Shown here piece after piece: positions 53,092-64,000 of a DNA stretch of 64,000 nt. How positions within the stretch are numbered: the stretch's first letter is position 1; the number at the start of each line of letters is the position of its first letter. The notes beneath the pieces were generated by a model. It ran no database searches. It was not told the DNA's origin and saw nothing but the letters and a program-made list of their open reading frames with translations. The translations under genes were made by a program, and so were the position numbers. Source of the DNA: Pseudomonas putida (GTDB lineage: Bacteria; Pseudomonadota; Gammaproteobacteria; Pseudomonadales; Pseudomonadaceae); contig NZ_JANHLD010000001.1 of the NCBI RefSeq assembly GCF_028682455.1, positions 1,714,001-1,778,000 on the forward strand. Reading direction: 5' to 3'.

Positions 53092-54031
53092 CTATAGATA
53101 GCGGCTTTAACCACATCACCGTACTGCTTGACGAAGCCGTCGAGGCTCTCGCCGTACGCGCCGATGGCTGCTATCTGGATGGCACCTTCGGTCGCGGCGG
53201 GCATAGCCGGTTGATCCTCAGCAAGCTCGGGCCGCAAGGACGGTTGCTGGGTTTTGACAAAGATCCTCAAGCGATTGCCACCGGGCAAGCGCTGGCGGCC
53301 GAAGACGGCCGCTTTGTCATTGTGCAGCGCAGTTTTGCCGAGCTGGGCGCCGAAGTGGCCGAGCGCGGTATTGCCGGCAAGGTCAGTGGCATCCTGCTGG
53401 ACCTGGGCGTGTCCTCGCCGCAGCTGGACGACCCGGAGCGCGGCTTCAGCTTCCTCAATGACGGCCCGCTGGACATGCGTATGGACCCGACCCGCGGCGT
53501 CAGTGCGGCCGAGTTCATCGCCACCGCGCCGGAAGAAGAAATCGCCCGCGTGTTCAAGGAATACGGTGAAGAGCGCTTCGCCAGGCGCATGGCCCGTGCC
53601 GTGGTGTTGCGCCGCGAAACAGAGCCTTTTACCCGCACCGCGGACCTGGCTGAAGTCCTCAAGGTTGCCAACCCTGCCTGGGAGAAGGGCAAGAACCCGG
53701 CGACCCGTGCGTTCCAGGGGCTGCGCATCCATGTGAACAACGAGCTGGGCGACCTGGAGGCCGGCCTCGAGGCCGCGCTCGAGGCACTGGAAGTCGGCGG
53801 GCGCCTGGTGGTGATCAGCTTCCACTCCCTGGAAGACCGCATCGTCAAGCTGTTCATGCGCAAGCTGGTCAAGGGCGAGTCCGACAACCTGCCGCGCAAC
53901 CTGCCGGTACAGCACAAGCATTTCGAGCCGAAGATCAAGGTTCACGGCAAGGCGCAGTTCGCCTCCGAAGCCGAGCTCAAGGCCAACCCACGTTCGCGCA
54001 GTGCTGTCATGCGCGTTGCCGAGAAGTTGCG

Positions 54032-54035
<4 letters not shown>
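53088..54035 (+). CDS. rsmH: 16S rRNA (cytosine(1402)-N4)-methyltransferase RsmH
   Basis: MraW methyltransferase, 315 residues, modifying C1402 N4 of 16S rRNA, the same nucleotide RsmI methylates on the ribose. SAM motif [16 protein letters not shown], then [12 protein letters not shown] and [18 protein letters not shown] start overlaps mraZ; the stop overlaps ftsL (GTGA). Confidence 0.97.
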
Positions 54036-56057
<2,022 letters not shown>

Positions 56058-56058
<1 letters not shown>

Positions 56059-57521
56059 TGACAATGCCTCTGAGCAAGCTTTTCGCCCAGGCCAGCCGCG
56101 ATCCGTTGATCCGCGAGCTGACGCTGGACAGCCGTAGCATCCGTCCGGGCGATCTGTTCCTGGCGGTACCCGGTGCACGCGTCGATGGTCGCGATCACAT
56201 TGCCGATGCGCTCAAGCGTGGTGCGGCTGCCGTCGCCTATGAAGCCCAAGGCGCTACCGTGCTGCCGATCACCGAAGTCCCGCTGATTCCGGTCAAGGGC
56301 CTGATTGCCCAGCTGTCGGACATTGCCGGGCGCTTTTATGGTGAGCCGAGCCGTCAGCTGGACCTGATTGGTGTCACCGGTACCAATGGCAAGACCAGCG
56401 TCACCCAACTGGTGGCGCAAGCCCTGGACAAGCTCGGCCAGCACTGTGGCCTGATTGGCACCTTGGGTACCGGTTTCTACGGCGAACTGCAAAGCGGTCG
56501 CCTGACCACGCCGGACCCGATTGCCGTGCAAGCCACGCTCAACGACCTGAAGAAGGGCGGCGCCAAGGCGGTGGCCATGGAGGTCTCGTCCCACGCCCTG
56601 GATCAGGGACGGGTCGCCGCACTGGAATTCGATATTGCAGTGATGACCAACCTGTCGCGTGATCACCTGGACTACCACGGCAGCATGCAGGCTTATGAAG
56701 ATGCCAAGGCGCGCCTGTTCGCCTGGCCGAACCTGCGCTGCCGGGTGGTCAACCTGGATGACGAGTTCGGCCGTCGCCTGGCCGGCAAGCATGCCGAGTC
56801 GCGCCTGATCAGCTACAGCCTCAATGACAGCGCCGCTTCGCTGTACTGCCGCGAAGCGCACTTCGACGATGATGGTGTGCGCGCCGTGATCGTGACGGCT
56901 CAAGGTGAGCGTACCTTGCGCAGCCGCCTGCTGGGGCGTTTCAACCTGAGCAACATGCTGGCAGCCGTCGGCACATTGCTGGCGCTTGACTATGCGCTGG
57001 ACGAAATTCTCAAGGTCACGCCAACCCTCGAAGGCCCTATCGGGCGCATGCAGCGCCTGGGTGGCGGCAGCAAGCCGCTGGTAGTGGTCGACTATGCACA
57101 TACCCCGGATGCCCTGGAGCAGGTTCTGCAGGCTTTGCGCCCGCACGCCAAGGGCCAGTTGCTGTGCCTGTTCGGCTGCGGCGGTGACCGTGATCGCGGC
57201 AAGCGCCCGTTGATGGCCGAAGTGGCCGAGCGCCTGGCTGACCGGGTGCTGGTCACCGACGACAACCCGCGCACTGAAGACCCCCAGCAGATCTTTGCCG
57301 ACATTCGTCCTGGCTTTGCCCGGGCCGATGGCGTCGAATTCGTTGCCGGTCGCGGCGCTGCCATCGTCCAACTGATTGCCAGTGCAGGCGTCGACGATGT
57401 GATCGTGCTGGCGGGCAAGGGCCACGAGGATTACCAGGAAATCAACGGTGAGCGTCACGACTTCTCCGATCTGGTCGAAGCCGAGAAAGCACTCGCGCAC
57501 TGGGAGACACCCCATGCTTAA
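56058..57521 (+). CDS. murE: UDP-MurNAc-L-Ala-D-Glu:meso-DAP ligase MurE
   Basis: Adds meso-diaminopimelate to the peptidoglycan precursor. 487 residues. ATP motif GVTGTNGKTSVTQ, the carbamylated-Lys region, and the meso-DAP recognition motif DNPR (VTDDNPRTED). Begins on the last base of ftsI stop (TAATG). Confidence 0.97.
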
Positions 57522-58884
57522 GCCATTGACCCTCAGCCAGTTGACCGCGCCCCTGCAGGGCCGCCTGGTGGGTGGCGATGCAACCTTTACCGGCGTGAGC
57601 ATCGACAGCCGCGCCATCGTTGCCGGGCAACTCTTTGTGGCCCTGGCCGGGCCTCGCTTCGACGGTCATGACTACCTGAACGATGTGCAGGCCAAAGGTG
57701 CTGTTGCAGCCTTGGTGGAGCGCGAAGTGACGGGCACCGACCTGCCTCAATTGCTGGTCGCCGATACCCGCTTGGCCCTGGGCCAGTTGGGTGCCTTGAA
57801 CCGTGCCGCCTTCGACAAGCCAGTGGCAGCCATCACCGGCTCCAGCGGCAAGACCACGGTCAAGGAGATGCTCGCCAGCATCCTGCGCACACGTGGTTCG
57901 GTGCTGGCCACTCGCGGCAACTTGAACAATGACCTCGGTGCGCCGCTGACCTTGCTTGAACTCGCCCCGGAGCACACGGCGGCGGTCATCGAGCTGGGAG
58001 CTTCGCGTATCGGCGAGATTGCCTATACCGTCGGGCTGACCAAGCCCCAGGTGGCGTTGATCAACAACGCAGGTACGGCCCATGTCGGCGAGTTCGGCGG
58101 GCCGGAGAAAATTGTCGAGGCCAAGGGCGAGATCCTCGAAGGCTTGGGGCAGGATGGTGTCGCGGTATTGAATCTTGATGACAAGGCATTCGAGACCTGG
58201 AAGAAACGTGCCGGCAACCACCGGGTGCTGACCTTTGCCTTGAGCAATGGCGCAGCGGATTTTCATGCCAGTGCCATCACTCACGACGAGCGGGGCTGCC
58301 CGGCGTTCGACCTGCATGGCCCGATTGGCAGCGCGCCGGTCCAGCTCAATCTGCTTGGCACGCATAACGTCAGTAATGCCCTGGCCGCTGCTGCTGCCGC
58401 CCACGCTTTTGGTGTGTCGCTGGCGGGTATCGTCGAGGGCTTGAATAACGTGCAGCCGGTCAAGGGCCGCACCGTGGTGCACATGACTGCCAGCGGTTTG
58501 CGGGTGATCGATGACACCTACAACGCAAACCCCACCTCCATGTGCGCTGCCGTTGATATACTCGCCGGCTTTTCCGGCCGCACCGTCCTGGTGCTCGGGG
58601 ATATCGGCGAATTGGGCCAGTGGGCCGAGGAAGGGCATCGGCAGGTAGGCGACTACGCCAAAGACAAGGTTTCGGCACTGTATGCCGTGGGGCCGAACAT
58701 GGCACACGCGGTCGCAGCGTTCGGCACCAATGCCCGACATTTCGCTAATCAAGCTGACCTGATCGACGCCGTTTGCGCCGACGAGCAGGCCACTAACACC
58801 ACTATTTTGATCAAGGGTTCGCGCAGCGCTGCGATGGAAAACGTCGTGGCGGCCCTGTGCGGTTCCAGCGGGGAGAAACATTAA
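57514..58884 (+). CDS. murF: UDP-MurNAc-tripeptide:D-Ala-D-Ala ligase MurF
   Basis: Adds D-Ala-D-Ala to complete the pentapeptide. 456 residues, start [16 protein letters not shown] at 57514, overlapping murE by 8 nt. ATP loop [28 protein letters not shown] and late [11 protein letters not shown] are typical. Confidence 0.97.
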   Translation: MLKPLTLSQLTAPLQGRLVGGDATFTGVSIDSRAIVAGQLFVALAGPRFDGHDYLNDVQAKGAVAALVEREVTGTDLPQLLVADTRLALGQLGALNRAAFDKPVAAITGSSGKTTVKEMLASILRTRGSVLATRGNLNNDLGAPLTLLELAPEHTAAVIELGASRIGEIAYTVGLTKPQVALINNAGTAHVGEFGGPEKIVEAKGEILEGLGQDGVAVLNLDDKAFETWKKRAGNHRVLTFALSNGAADFHASAITHDERGCPAFDLHGPIGSAPVQLNLLGTHNVSNALAAAAAAHAFGVSLAGIVEGLNNVQPVKGRTVVHMTASGLRVIDDTYNANPTSMCAAVDILAGFSGRTVLVLGDIGELGQWAEEGHRQVGDYAKDKVSALYAVGPNMAHAVAAFGTNARHFANQADLIDAVCADEQATNTTILIKGSRSAAMENVVAALCGSSGEKH

Positions 58885-59966
58885 TGCTGCTGCTGCTGGC
58901 TGAGTATCTGCAACAGTTCTACAAAGGCTTCGCGGTCTTTCAGTACCTGTCCCTGCGCGGGATTCTGGGTGTACTGACCGCGTTGTCGCTGGCCCTTTGG
59001 CTGGGCCCTTGGATGATTCGTACCCTGCAGATTCGCCAGATTGGCCAGGCGGTTCGTAACGACGGCCCGCAATCGCACTTGTCCAAATCCGGTACCCCGA
59101 CCATGGGGGGCGCATTGATTCTGTCGGCCATCGGTATCAGCACCTTGCTGTGGGCCGACCTGACCAACCGTTATGTCTGGGTGGTGCTGGTCGTCACCCT
59201 GTTGTTCGGTGCAATCGGCTGGGTCGATGACTACCGCAAGGTGATCGAGAAGAACTCGCGTGGCCTGCCGAGCCGCTGGAAGTATTTCTGGCAGTCGGTG
59301 TTTGGCCTCGGCGCTGCGATTTTCCTGTACATGACCGCACCGAGCAGCGTGGAAACCACCCTGATCGTGCCGATGCTCAAGGATCTCACCATCCCGCTGG
59401 GTGCCGGCTTCGTGGTCCTGACCTACTTCGTGATCGTCGGTTCGAGCAACGCGGTCAACCTGACCGACGGCCTCGATGGCCTGGCAATCATGCCGACGGT
59501 GATGGTGGGCGGCGCCCTGGGCATCTTCTGCTACCTGTCGGGCAACGTGAAATTTGCCGAGTACCTGTTGATTCCCTATGTGCCGGGCGCTGGCGAGCTG
59601 ATCGTCTTTTGCGGCGCGCTGATCGGTGCCGGCCTGGGCTTCCTGTGGTTCAACACCTACCCGGCCCAGGTGTTCATGGGTGACGTCGGTGCCCTGGCAC
59701 TGGGTGCCGCGCTGGGCACCATCGCGGTCATCGTTCGCCAGGAGATCGTCCTGTTCATCATGGGCGGTGTGTTCGTCATGGAAACCCTGTCGGTGGTGAT
59801 CCAGGTGGCCTCCTTCAAGTTGACCGGCCGTCGGGTGTTCCGCATGGCCCCGATCCACCACCACTTTGAACTCAAGGGTTGGCCCGAGCCTCGGGTGATC
59901 GTCCGCTTCTGGATCATCACCGTGATTCTGGTGCTGATCGGCCTTGCCACCCTGAAACTGAGGTAG
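58884..59966 (+). CDS. mraY: Phospho-MurNAc-pentapeptide transferase MraY
   Basis: Ten-helix inner-membrane enzyme making lipid I, 360 residues. Catalytic acidic motifs are GWVDDYRK (Asp pair about 115-116), [10 protein letters not shown] (about 192-200) and the [10 protein letters not shown] histidine loop. ATG at 58884 overlaps murF stop by one base (TAATG). Confidence 0.98.
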   Translation: MLLLLAEYLQQFYKGFAVFQYLSLRGILGVLTALSLALWLGPWMIRTLQIRQIGQAVRNDGPQSHLSKSGTPTMGGALILSAIGISTLLWADLTNRYVWVVLVVTLLFGAIGWVDDYRKVIEKNSRGLPSRWKYFWQSVFGLGAAIFLYMTAPSSVETTLIVPMLKDLTIPLGAGFVVLTYFVIVGSSNAVNLTDGLDGLAIMPTVMVGGALGIFCYLSGNVKFAEYLLIPYVPGAGELIVFCGALIGAGLGFLWFNTYPAQVFMGDVGALALGAALGTIAVIVRQEIVLFIMGGVFVMETLSVVIQVASFKLTGRRVFRMAPIHHHFELKGWPEPRVIVRFWIITVILVLIGLATLKLR

Positions 59967-59972
59967 AAACGC

Positions 59973-61319
59973 GTGTCATTGATCGCTTCTGACCACTTCC
60001 GCATCGTTGTCGGCCTCGGCAAGAGCGGCATGTCCCTGGTTCGCTTCCTGGCGAACCGGGGCGTTGCCTTTGCGGTCGCCGACACCCGTGAGACCCCACC
60101 GGAACTGGAAACCCTGCGCCGTGATTACCCGCAGGTGGAAGTGCGCTGTGGCGAACTGGATGTCGAGTTTCTTTGTCGTGCCGACGAACTCTATGTGAGT
60201 CCTGGCCTGGCCCTGGCCACACCGGCGCTGCAGCAGGCGGCCGCCCGTGGCGTCAAGTTGTCTGGCGATATCGAGTTGTTCGCGCGTAACGCCAAGGCCC
60301 CCATCATCGCCATCAGCGGTTCGAATGCGAAAAGCACCGTCACCACCCTGGTCGGCGAGATGGCCGCCGCGGCAGGCAAACGTGTGGCAGTTGGCGGCAA
60401 CCTGGGCACTCCGGCGCTGGACCTGCTCAGCGACGACGTCGAGCTGTACGTGATGGAGCTGTCCAGCTTCCAGCTGGAAACCACCGACCAGCTCAACGCT
60501 GAAGTCGCCACGGTGCTCAATGTCAGCGAAGACCATATGGATCGCTACAGCGGCCTGCCGGCCTATCATCTGGCCAAGCACCGGATCTTCCGCGGTGCCC
60601 GCCAGGTGGTGGTCAATCGCCAGGACGCCCTGAGCCGCCCGCTGTTGGCAGAAGGCCAGCCGGTCTGGACGTTCGGCCTGAACGCGCCCGACTTCAAGGC
60701 GTTCGGCCTGCGTGAAGAGAACGGCGAGAAGTACCTGGCGTTCGAGTTCCAGAACCTCATGCCGGTACGCGAACTGAAGATCCGCGGTGCTCACAACCAG
60801 TCCAACGCCCTGGCGGCGCTGGCATTGGGGCACGCGGTCGGCCTGCCGATGGAGGCGATGCTGGCGAGCCTGCGTACCTTCGCCGGCCTGGCCCATCGTT
60901 GCCAGTGGGTTCGTGAGCGTAACGGCGTGAGCTGGTACGACGACTCCAAGGCCACCAACGTGGGGGCGGCGCTTGCCGCCATTGAAGGCCTGGGCGCCGA
61001 CATCGACGGCAAGCTGGTGCTGATCGCCGGTGGCGATGGCAAGGGCGCCGACTTCAGCGCCCTGCGTGCCCCGGTAGCTGCGCACTGCCGCGCCGTGGTG
61101 TTGCTGGGTCGTGACGCAGAGCGTCTGGCCGAGGCATTGGGCGACAGCGTCCCGTTGATCCGTGTGAAGACGCTGGACGAAGCCGTGCAGCAGTGTGCCG
61201 AACAAGCTCAGCCGGGTGACGCGGTGCTGTTGTCGCCAGCCTGCGCCAGCCTCGACATGTTCAAGAACTTCGAGGAGCGTGGGCGCCTGTTCGCCCAGGC
61301 CGTAGGAGGGCTGGCATGA
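59973..61319 (+). CDS. murD: UDP-MurNAc-L-Ala:D-Glu ligase MurD
   Basis: Adds D-glutamate to UDP-MurNAc-L-Ala. 448 residues, GTG start at 59973. VVGLGKSGMSLVRFL nucleotide loop at the N-terminus, ATP loop AISGSNAKSTVTTL (the usual GTNGKST is here GSNAKST, as in other pseudomonads), ELSSFQLETT. Six nt after mraY; 4-nt overlap with ftsW. Confidence 0.97.
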   Translation: MSLIASDHFRIVVGLGKSGMSLVRFLANRGVAFAVADTRETPPELETLRRDYPQVEVRCGELDVEFLCRADELYVSPGLALATPALQQAAARGVKLSGDIELFARNAKAPIIAISGSNAKSTVTTLVGEMAAAAGKRVAVGGNLGTPALDLLSDDVELYVMELSSFQLETTDQLNAEVATVLNVSEDHMDRYSGLPAYHLAKHRIFRGARQVVVNRQDALSRPLLAEGQPVWTFGLNAPDFKAFGLREENGEKYLAFEFQNLMPVRELKIRGAHNQSNALAALALGHAVGLPMEAMLASLRTFAGLAHRCQWVRERNGVSWYDDSKATNVGAALAAIEGLGADIDGKLVLIAGGDGKGADFSALRAPVAAHCRAVVLLGRDAERLAEALGDSVPLIRVKTLDEAVQQCAEQAQPGDAVLLSPACASLDMFKNFEERGRLFAQAVGGLA

Positions 61320-62530
61320 TCTTCGGCATGATCAAGCCCTATCCGTCGCCGCTGATCAGCGGCCGTGGCATCGACCTCGATTTTGCCATGCTCGCCGGGT
61401 GCCTGGCGCTGCTGGGCCTTGGCCTGGTGATGATCACCTCGGCCTCCTCGGAAGTGGCTGCGGCACAATCGGGTAACCCGCTGTATCACATGTTCCGTCA
61501 CCTGGTGTATGTGGCCATCGGCGTGGTGGCCTGCATCGTCACCATGATGGTGCCGATCGCGACCTGGCAGAAAATGGGCTTCACCATGCTGGTGGGCGCG
61601 TTTGGCCTGCTGGTGCTGGTACTGATACCGGGCATCGGTCGCGAAGTGAACGGTTCGATGCGCTGGATCGGTTTCAGCTTCTTCAACGTGCAGCCCTCGG
61701 AAATTGCCAAGGTGTTCGTGGTGATCTACCTCGCCGGCTACCTGGTGCGTCGTCAGCAGGAAGTGCGCGAGAGCTGGATGGGCTTCTTCAAGCCGTTCAT
61801 CGTCTTGCTGCCGATGGCTGGCCTGCTGCTGATGGAGCCGGACTTCGGTGCCACGGTGGTGATGATGGGCGCCGCGGCGGCCATGCTGTTCCTGGGGGGC
61901 GTCGGGTTGTTCCGCTTCAGCTTGATGGTGGTCCTGGCGGTGGGGGCGGTGTTCGTCCTGGTCCAGGCCCAACCCTATCGGATGGCGCGTCTGATCACCT
62001 TTACCGATCCCTGGTCGGATCAGTTCGGTTCCGGCTACCAGTTGACCCAGGCGCTGATTGCCTTCGGTCGTGGCGAATGGCTGGGCGTCGGCCTGGGCAA
62101 CAGCGTGCAGAAGCAGTTCTACCTGCCGGAAGCGCACACCGACTTCGTGTTCTCGGTGCTGGCCGAAGAGCTGGGCGTGGTCGGCTCGCTGGTCACCGTC
62201 GCGCTGTTCGTGTTCGTCACCGTACGTGCCTTGTACATCGGCCTGTGGGCCGAGAAAGCCAAGCAGTTTTTCGCCGCCTACATGGCCTTTGGCCTGGCCT
62301 TCCTGTGGATCGGCCAGTTCTTGATCAACATCGGTGTGAACGTCGGCCTGCTGCCGACCAAGGGCCTGACCCTGCCGTTCCTGAGCTACGGGGGCAGCTC
62401 GCTGGTGATCTGCTGCGCCTGTGTGGGGTTGTTGCTGCGCATCGAGTGGGAGAGTCGCACCCACCTGGGCAGCGAAGAGCATGAATTCGATGAAAGCGAT
62501 TTTGCCGAGGAGCCCAACCATGGCCGCTGA
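61316..62530 (+). CDS. ftsW: Septal peptidoglycan polymerase FtsW
   Basis: SEDS-family polymerase, 404 residues, about ten membrane helices. Conserved LIPGIGREVNGSMRWI and QPSEIAKVFVVIYLA segments, LGVGLGNSVQKQFYLPEAHTD and FLSYGGSS. Works with FtsI. Overlaps murD by 4 nt and murG by 11 nt. Confidence 0.97.
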   Translation: MIFGMIKPYPSPLISGRGIDLDFAMLAGCLALLGLGLVMITSASSEVAAAQSGNPLYHMFRHLVYVAIGVVACIVTMMVPIATWQKMGFTMLVGAFGLLVLVLIPGIGREVNGSMRWIGFSFFNVQPSEIAKVFVVIYLAGYLVRRQQEVRESWMGFFKPFIVLLPMAGLLLMEPDFGATVVMMGAAAAMLFLGGVGLFRFSLMVVLAVGAVFVLVQAQPYRMARLITFTDPWSDQFGSGYQLTQALIAFGRGEWLGVGLGNSVQKQFYLPEAHTDFVFSVLAEELGVVGSLVTVALFVFVTVRALYIGLWAEKAKQFFAAYMAFGLAFLWIGQFLINIGVNVGLLPTKGLTLPFLSYGGSSLVICCACVGLLLRIEWESRTHLGSEEHEFDESDFAEEPNHGR

Positions 62531-63599
62531 CGGCAAGAACGTACTGATCATGGCGGGCGGCACCGGGGGCCATGTGTTCCCGGCCCTGGCCTGTGCCCGT
62601 GAATTCCAGGCGCGCGGCTACAGCGTGCACTGGTTGGGTACGCCCCGTGGTATCGAGAACGAGTTGGTGCCGCAGGCAGGCTTGCCGCTGCACCTGATCA
62701 ACGTCACCGGCCTGCGGGGCAAGGGCAAGCTGTCGTTGCTCAAGGCACCCTTTACCCTGGTAAAGGCGGTGTTGCAGGCCCGTCGCATCATTCGCCAGCT
62801 CAAGCCGGTCTGTGTGGTCGGTTTTGGTGGTTATGTGACAGGGCCTGGTGGCGTTGCTGCAAGGTTGTGCGGTGTGCCTGTGGTGGTGCACGAGCAGAAC
62901 GCCCGCGCCGGTACCGCCAATCGGCTGCTGGTGCCTTTGGCCGGCCGAGTCTGCGAAGCTTTCCCCGGCACTTTCAGTGCTTCGGACAAGCTGCGCACCA
63001 CCGGCAACCCGGTGCGCAGCGAGCTGTTCATGGAAACCCCGCGTGAGCCCCTGGGCACGCGCCGGCCACGTCTGCTGGTACTGGGCGGAAGCCTTGGCGC
63101 GGAACCGCTGAACAAATTGCTGCCCCAGGCCCTGGCCCAGGTGCCCGCGGACATTCGTCCCGAGGTATTCCACCAGGCGGGCAAGCAGCACGACCAGATT
63201 ACCGCCGAGCGCTATCGCGAGGCCGGAGTCGAGGCTCAGGTAGAGCCGTTTATCAAGGACATGGCCCAAGCCTATGGCTGGGCCGATCTGGTGGTCTGCC
63301 GCGCCGGCGCGCTGACCGTCAGTGAGCTGGCCGCGGCCGGCTTGCCATCGATGCTGGTGCCCTTGCCCCATGCCATCGACGATCACCAGACCCACAACGC
63401 CCATTATCTGGCCCGCGAAGGCGCTGCCTTCCTGATGCCACAAGCGACAACCGGCGCAGCGGAACTCGCTGAACGCCTGAACGAGGTGCTGATGCAACCG
63501 GAAAAACTCACCACCATGGCCGCCACTGCCCGGCGCCTGGCAAAACCTGCGGCCACCCGCACCGTGGTCGATATCTGCCTGGAGGTGGCCCATGGTTGA
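62520..63599 (+). CDS. murG: UDP-GlcNAc:lipid I transferase MurG
   Basis: Forms lipid II by adding GlcNAc to lipid I on the inner membrane face. 359 residues, start [19 protein letters not shown] at 62520, inside the ftsW end. GGTGGH and GGYVTGPGG loops and [12 protein letters not shown] are typical. The upstream frame is not used; it lies in ftsW. Confidence 0.97.
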   Translation: MAADGKNVLIMAGGTGGHVFPALACAREFQARGYSVHWLGTPRGIENELVPQAGLPLHLINVTGLRGKGKLSLLKAPFTLVKAVLQARRIIRQLKPVCVVGFGGYVTGPGGVAARLCGVPVVVHEQNARAGTANRLLVPLAGRVCEAFPGTFSASDKLRTTGNPVRSELFMETPREPLGTRRPRLLVLGGSLGAEPLNKLLPQALAQVPADIRPEVFHQAGKQHDQITAERYREAGVEAQVEPFIKDMAQAYGWADLVVCRAGALTVSELAAAGLPSMLVPLPHAIDDHQTHNAHYLAREGAAFLMPQATTGAAELAERLNEVLMQPEKLTTMAATARRLAKPAATRTVVDICLEVAHG

Positions 63600-64000
63600 A
63601 AGTCAGAAAGCCATGCCGCAACCCGAAATGCGCCGTATCCGCCGCATCCACTTCGTCGGTATCGGCGGCGTGGGCATGTGCGGGATCGCCGAAGTGCTGC
63701 TGAACCTGGGCTACCAGGTGTCGGGCTCCGACCTCAAGACCTCGGCAGTCACCGAGCGCCTGGAGTCCTTCGGTGCGCAGATCTTCATCGGCCACCGTGC
63801 CGAGAACGCTGCCAGCGCCGATGTGCTGGTGGTCTCCAGCGCCATCAACACCGCCAACCCGGAAGTCGCGACCGCACTTGAGCGCCGTATCCCCGTGGTG
63901 CCGCGTGCCGAGATGCTTGCCGAGCTGATGCGCTATCGCCACGGTATTGCCGTGGCCGGTACCCATGGCAAGACCACCACCACCAGCCTGCTGGCCTCGG
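63592..64000 (+). CDS. murC: UDP-MurNAc:L-Ala ligase MurC (partial, C-terminus beyond window)
   Basis: First amino-acid ligase of the peptide stem. 136 codons are visible: [17 protein letters not shown], then [18 protein letters not shown] and the ATP loop [15 protein letters not shown] at the window edge. Overlaps murG by 8 nt. The rest runs right of base 64000. Confidence 0.96.
   Translation, partial: MVESQKAMPQPEMRRIRRIHFVGIGGVGMCGIAEVLLNLGYQVSGSDLKTSAVTERLESFGAQIFIGHRAENAASADVLVVSSAINTANPEVATALERRIPVVPRAEMLAELMRYRHGIAVAGTHGKTTTTSLLAS

Overview
The window is a GC-rich gammaproteobacterial chromosome segment. Gene content, protein sequences and order point to a member of the Pseudomonas putida group: alginate genes, aapJQMP, fused cysNC, mdeRAB, dauBAR, petABC-sspAB-yraN-lpoA, rnpB and the mra/dcw cluster. 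Simple P. putida-type REP palindromes (core GCGGGCTTGCCCCGCGAT) lie in several intergenic gaps. No species is claimed. No prophage, insertion sequence, tRNA or CRISPR array was seen.

Layout. 1-4690 (minus): start of the alginate operon, algD-alg8-alg44 (cut by the window edge), behind a long regulated leader with a recognisable AlgU promoter. 4744-10302: an accessory-looking iron module of periplasmic esterase, histidine kinase and response regulator on minus, and a divergent TonB siderophore receptor. 10305-15345: yaaA, a degenerate polysaccharide deacetylase, a PhoH-family ATPase and moaCDE. 15543-19138: D-arginine catabolism, an orphan binding protein facing dauBAR. 19289-25970: rhlB, an esterase, and the aapJQMP amino-acid ABC transporter behind a sigma-54 promoter. 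26071-31194: algW, a NIF3-like protein, cysD and cysNC. 31267-35807: mdeR, mdeA and mdeB for methionine to 2-ketobutyrate catabolism. 35905-41922: zapG, a hydrolase, trpS, zapE, a GlxA-type regulator and tas. 42174-47035: rplM-rpsI, petABC and sspAB. 47085-51900: two lipoproteins, gmhA/diaA, yraN, lpoA and rsmI. 51968-52329: rnpB. 52532-64000: the mra/dcw cluster from mraZ into murC (cut by the window edge).

How parts connect. AlgW is the periplasmic protease that starts release of the sigma factor AlgU, and the algD promoter at the other end of the window is an AlgU-type promoter, so both ends of the mucoidy pathway lie here. The iron module has two Fur-like sequences and a candidate operator. 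The dau binding-protein promoter and the dauB promoter share two sequence blocks whose spacing differs by exactly 10 bp, which suggests one regulator for both. From mraZ to murC almost every junction overlaps by 1-11 nt, so the cluster is translated as a coupled unit from one strong sigma-70 promoter followed by 10-bp-periodic MraZ boxes.

Most genes are conserved housekeeping genes. The points most worth a second look are the algD leader with a 14-codon reading frame, the mixed siderophore module, the shared dau operator blocks, the degenerate deacetylase, and the C-terminal extension of TrpS.
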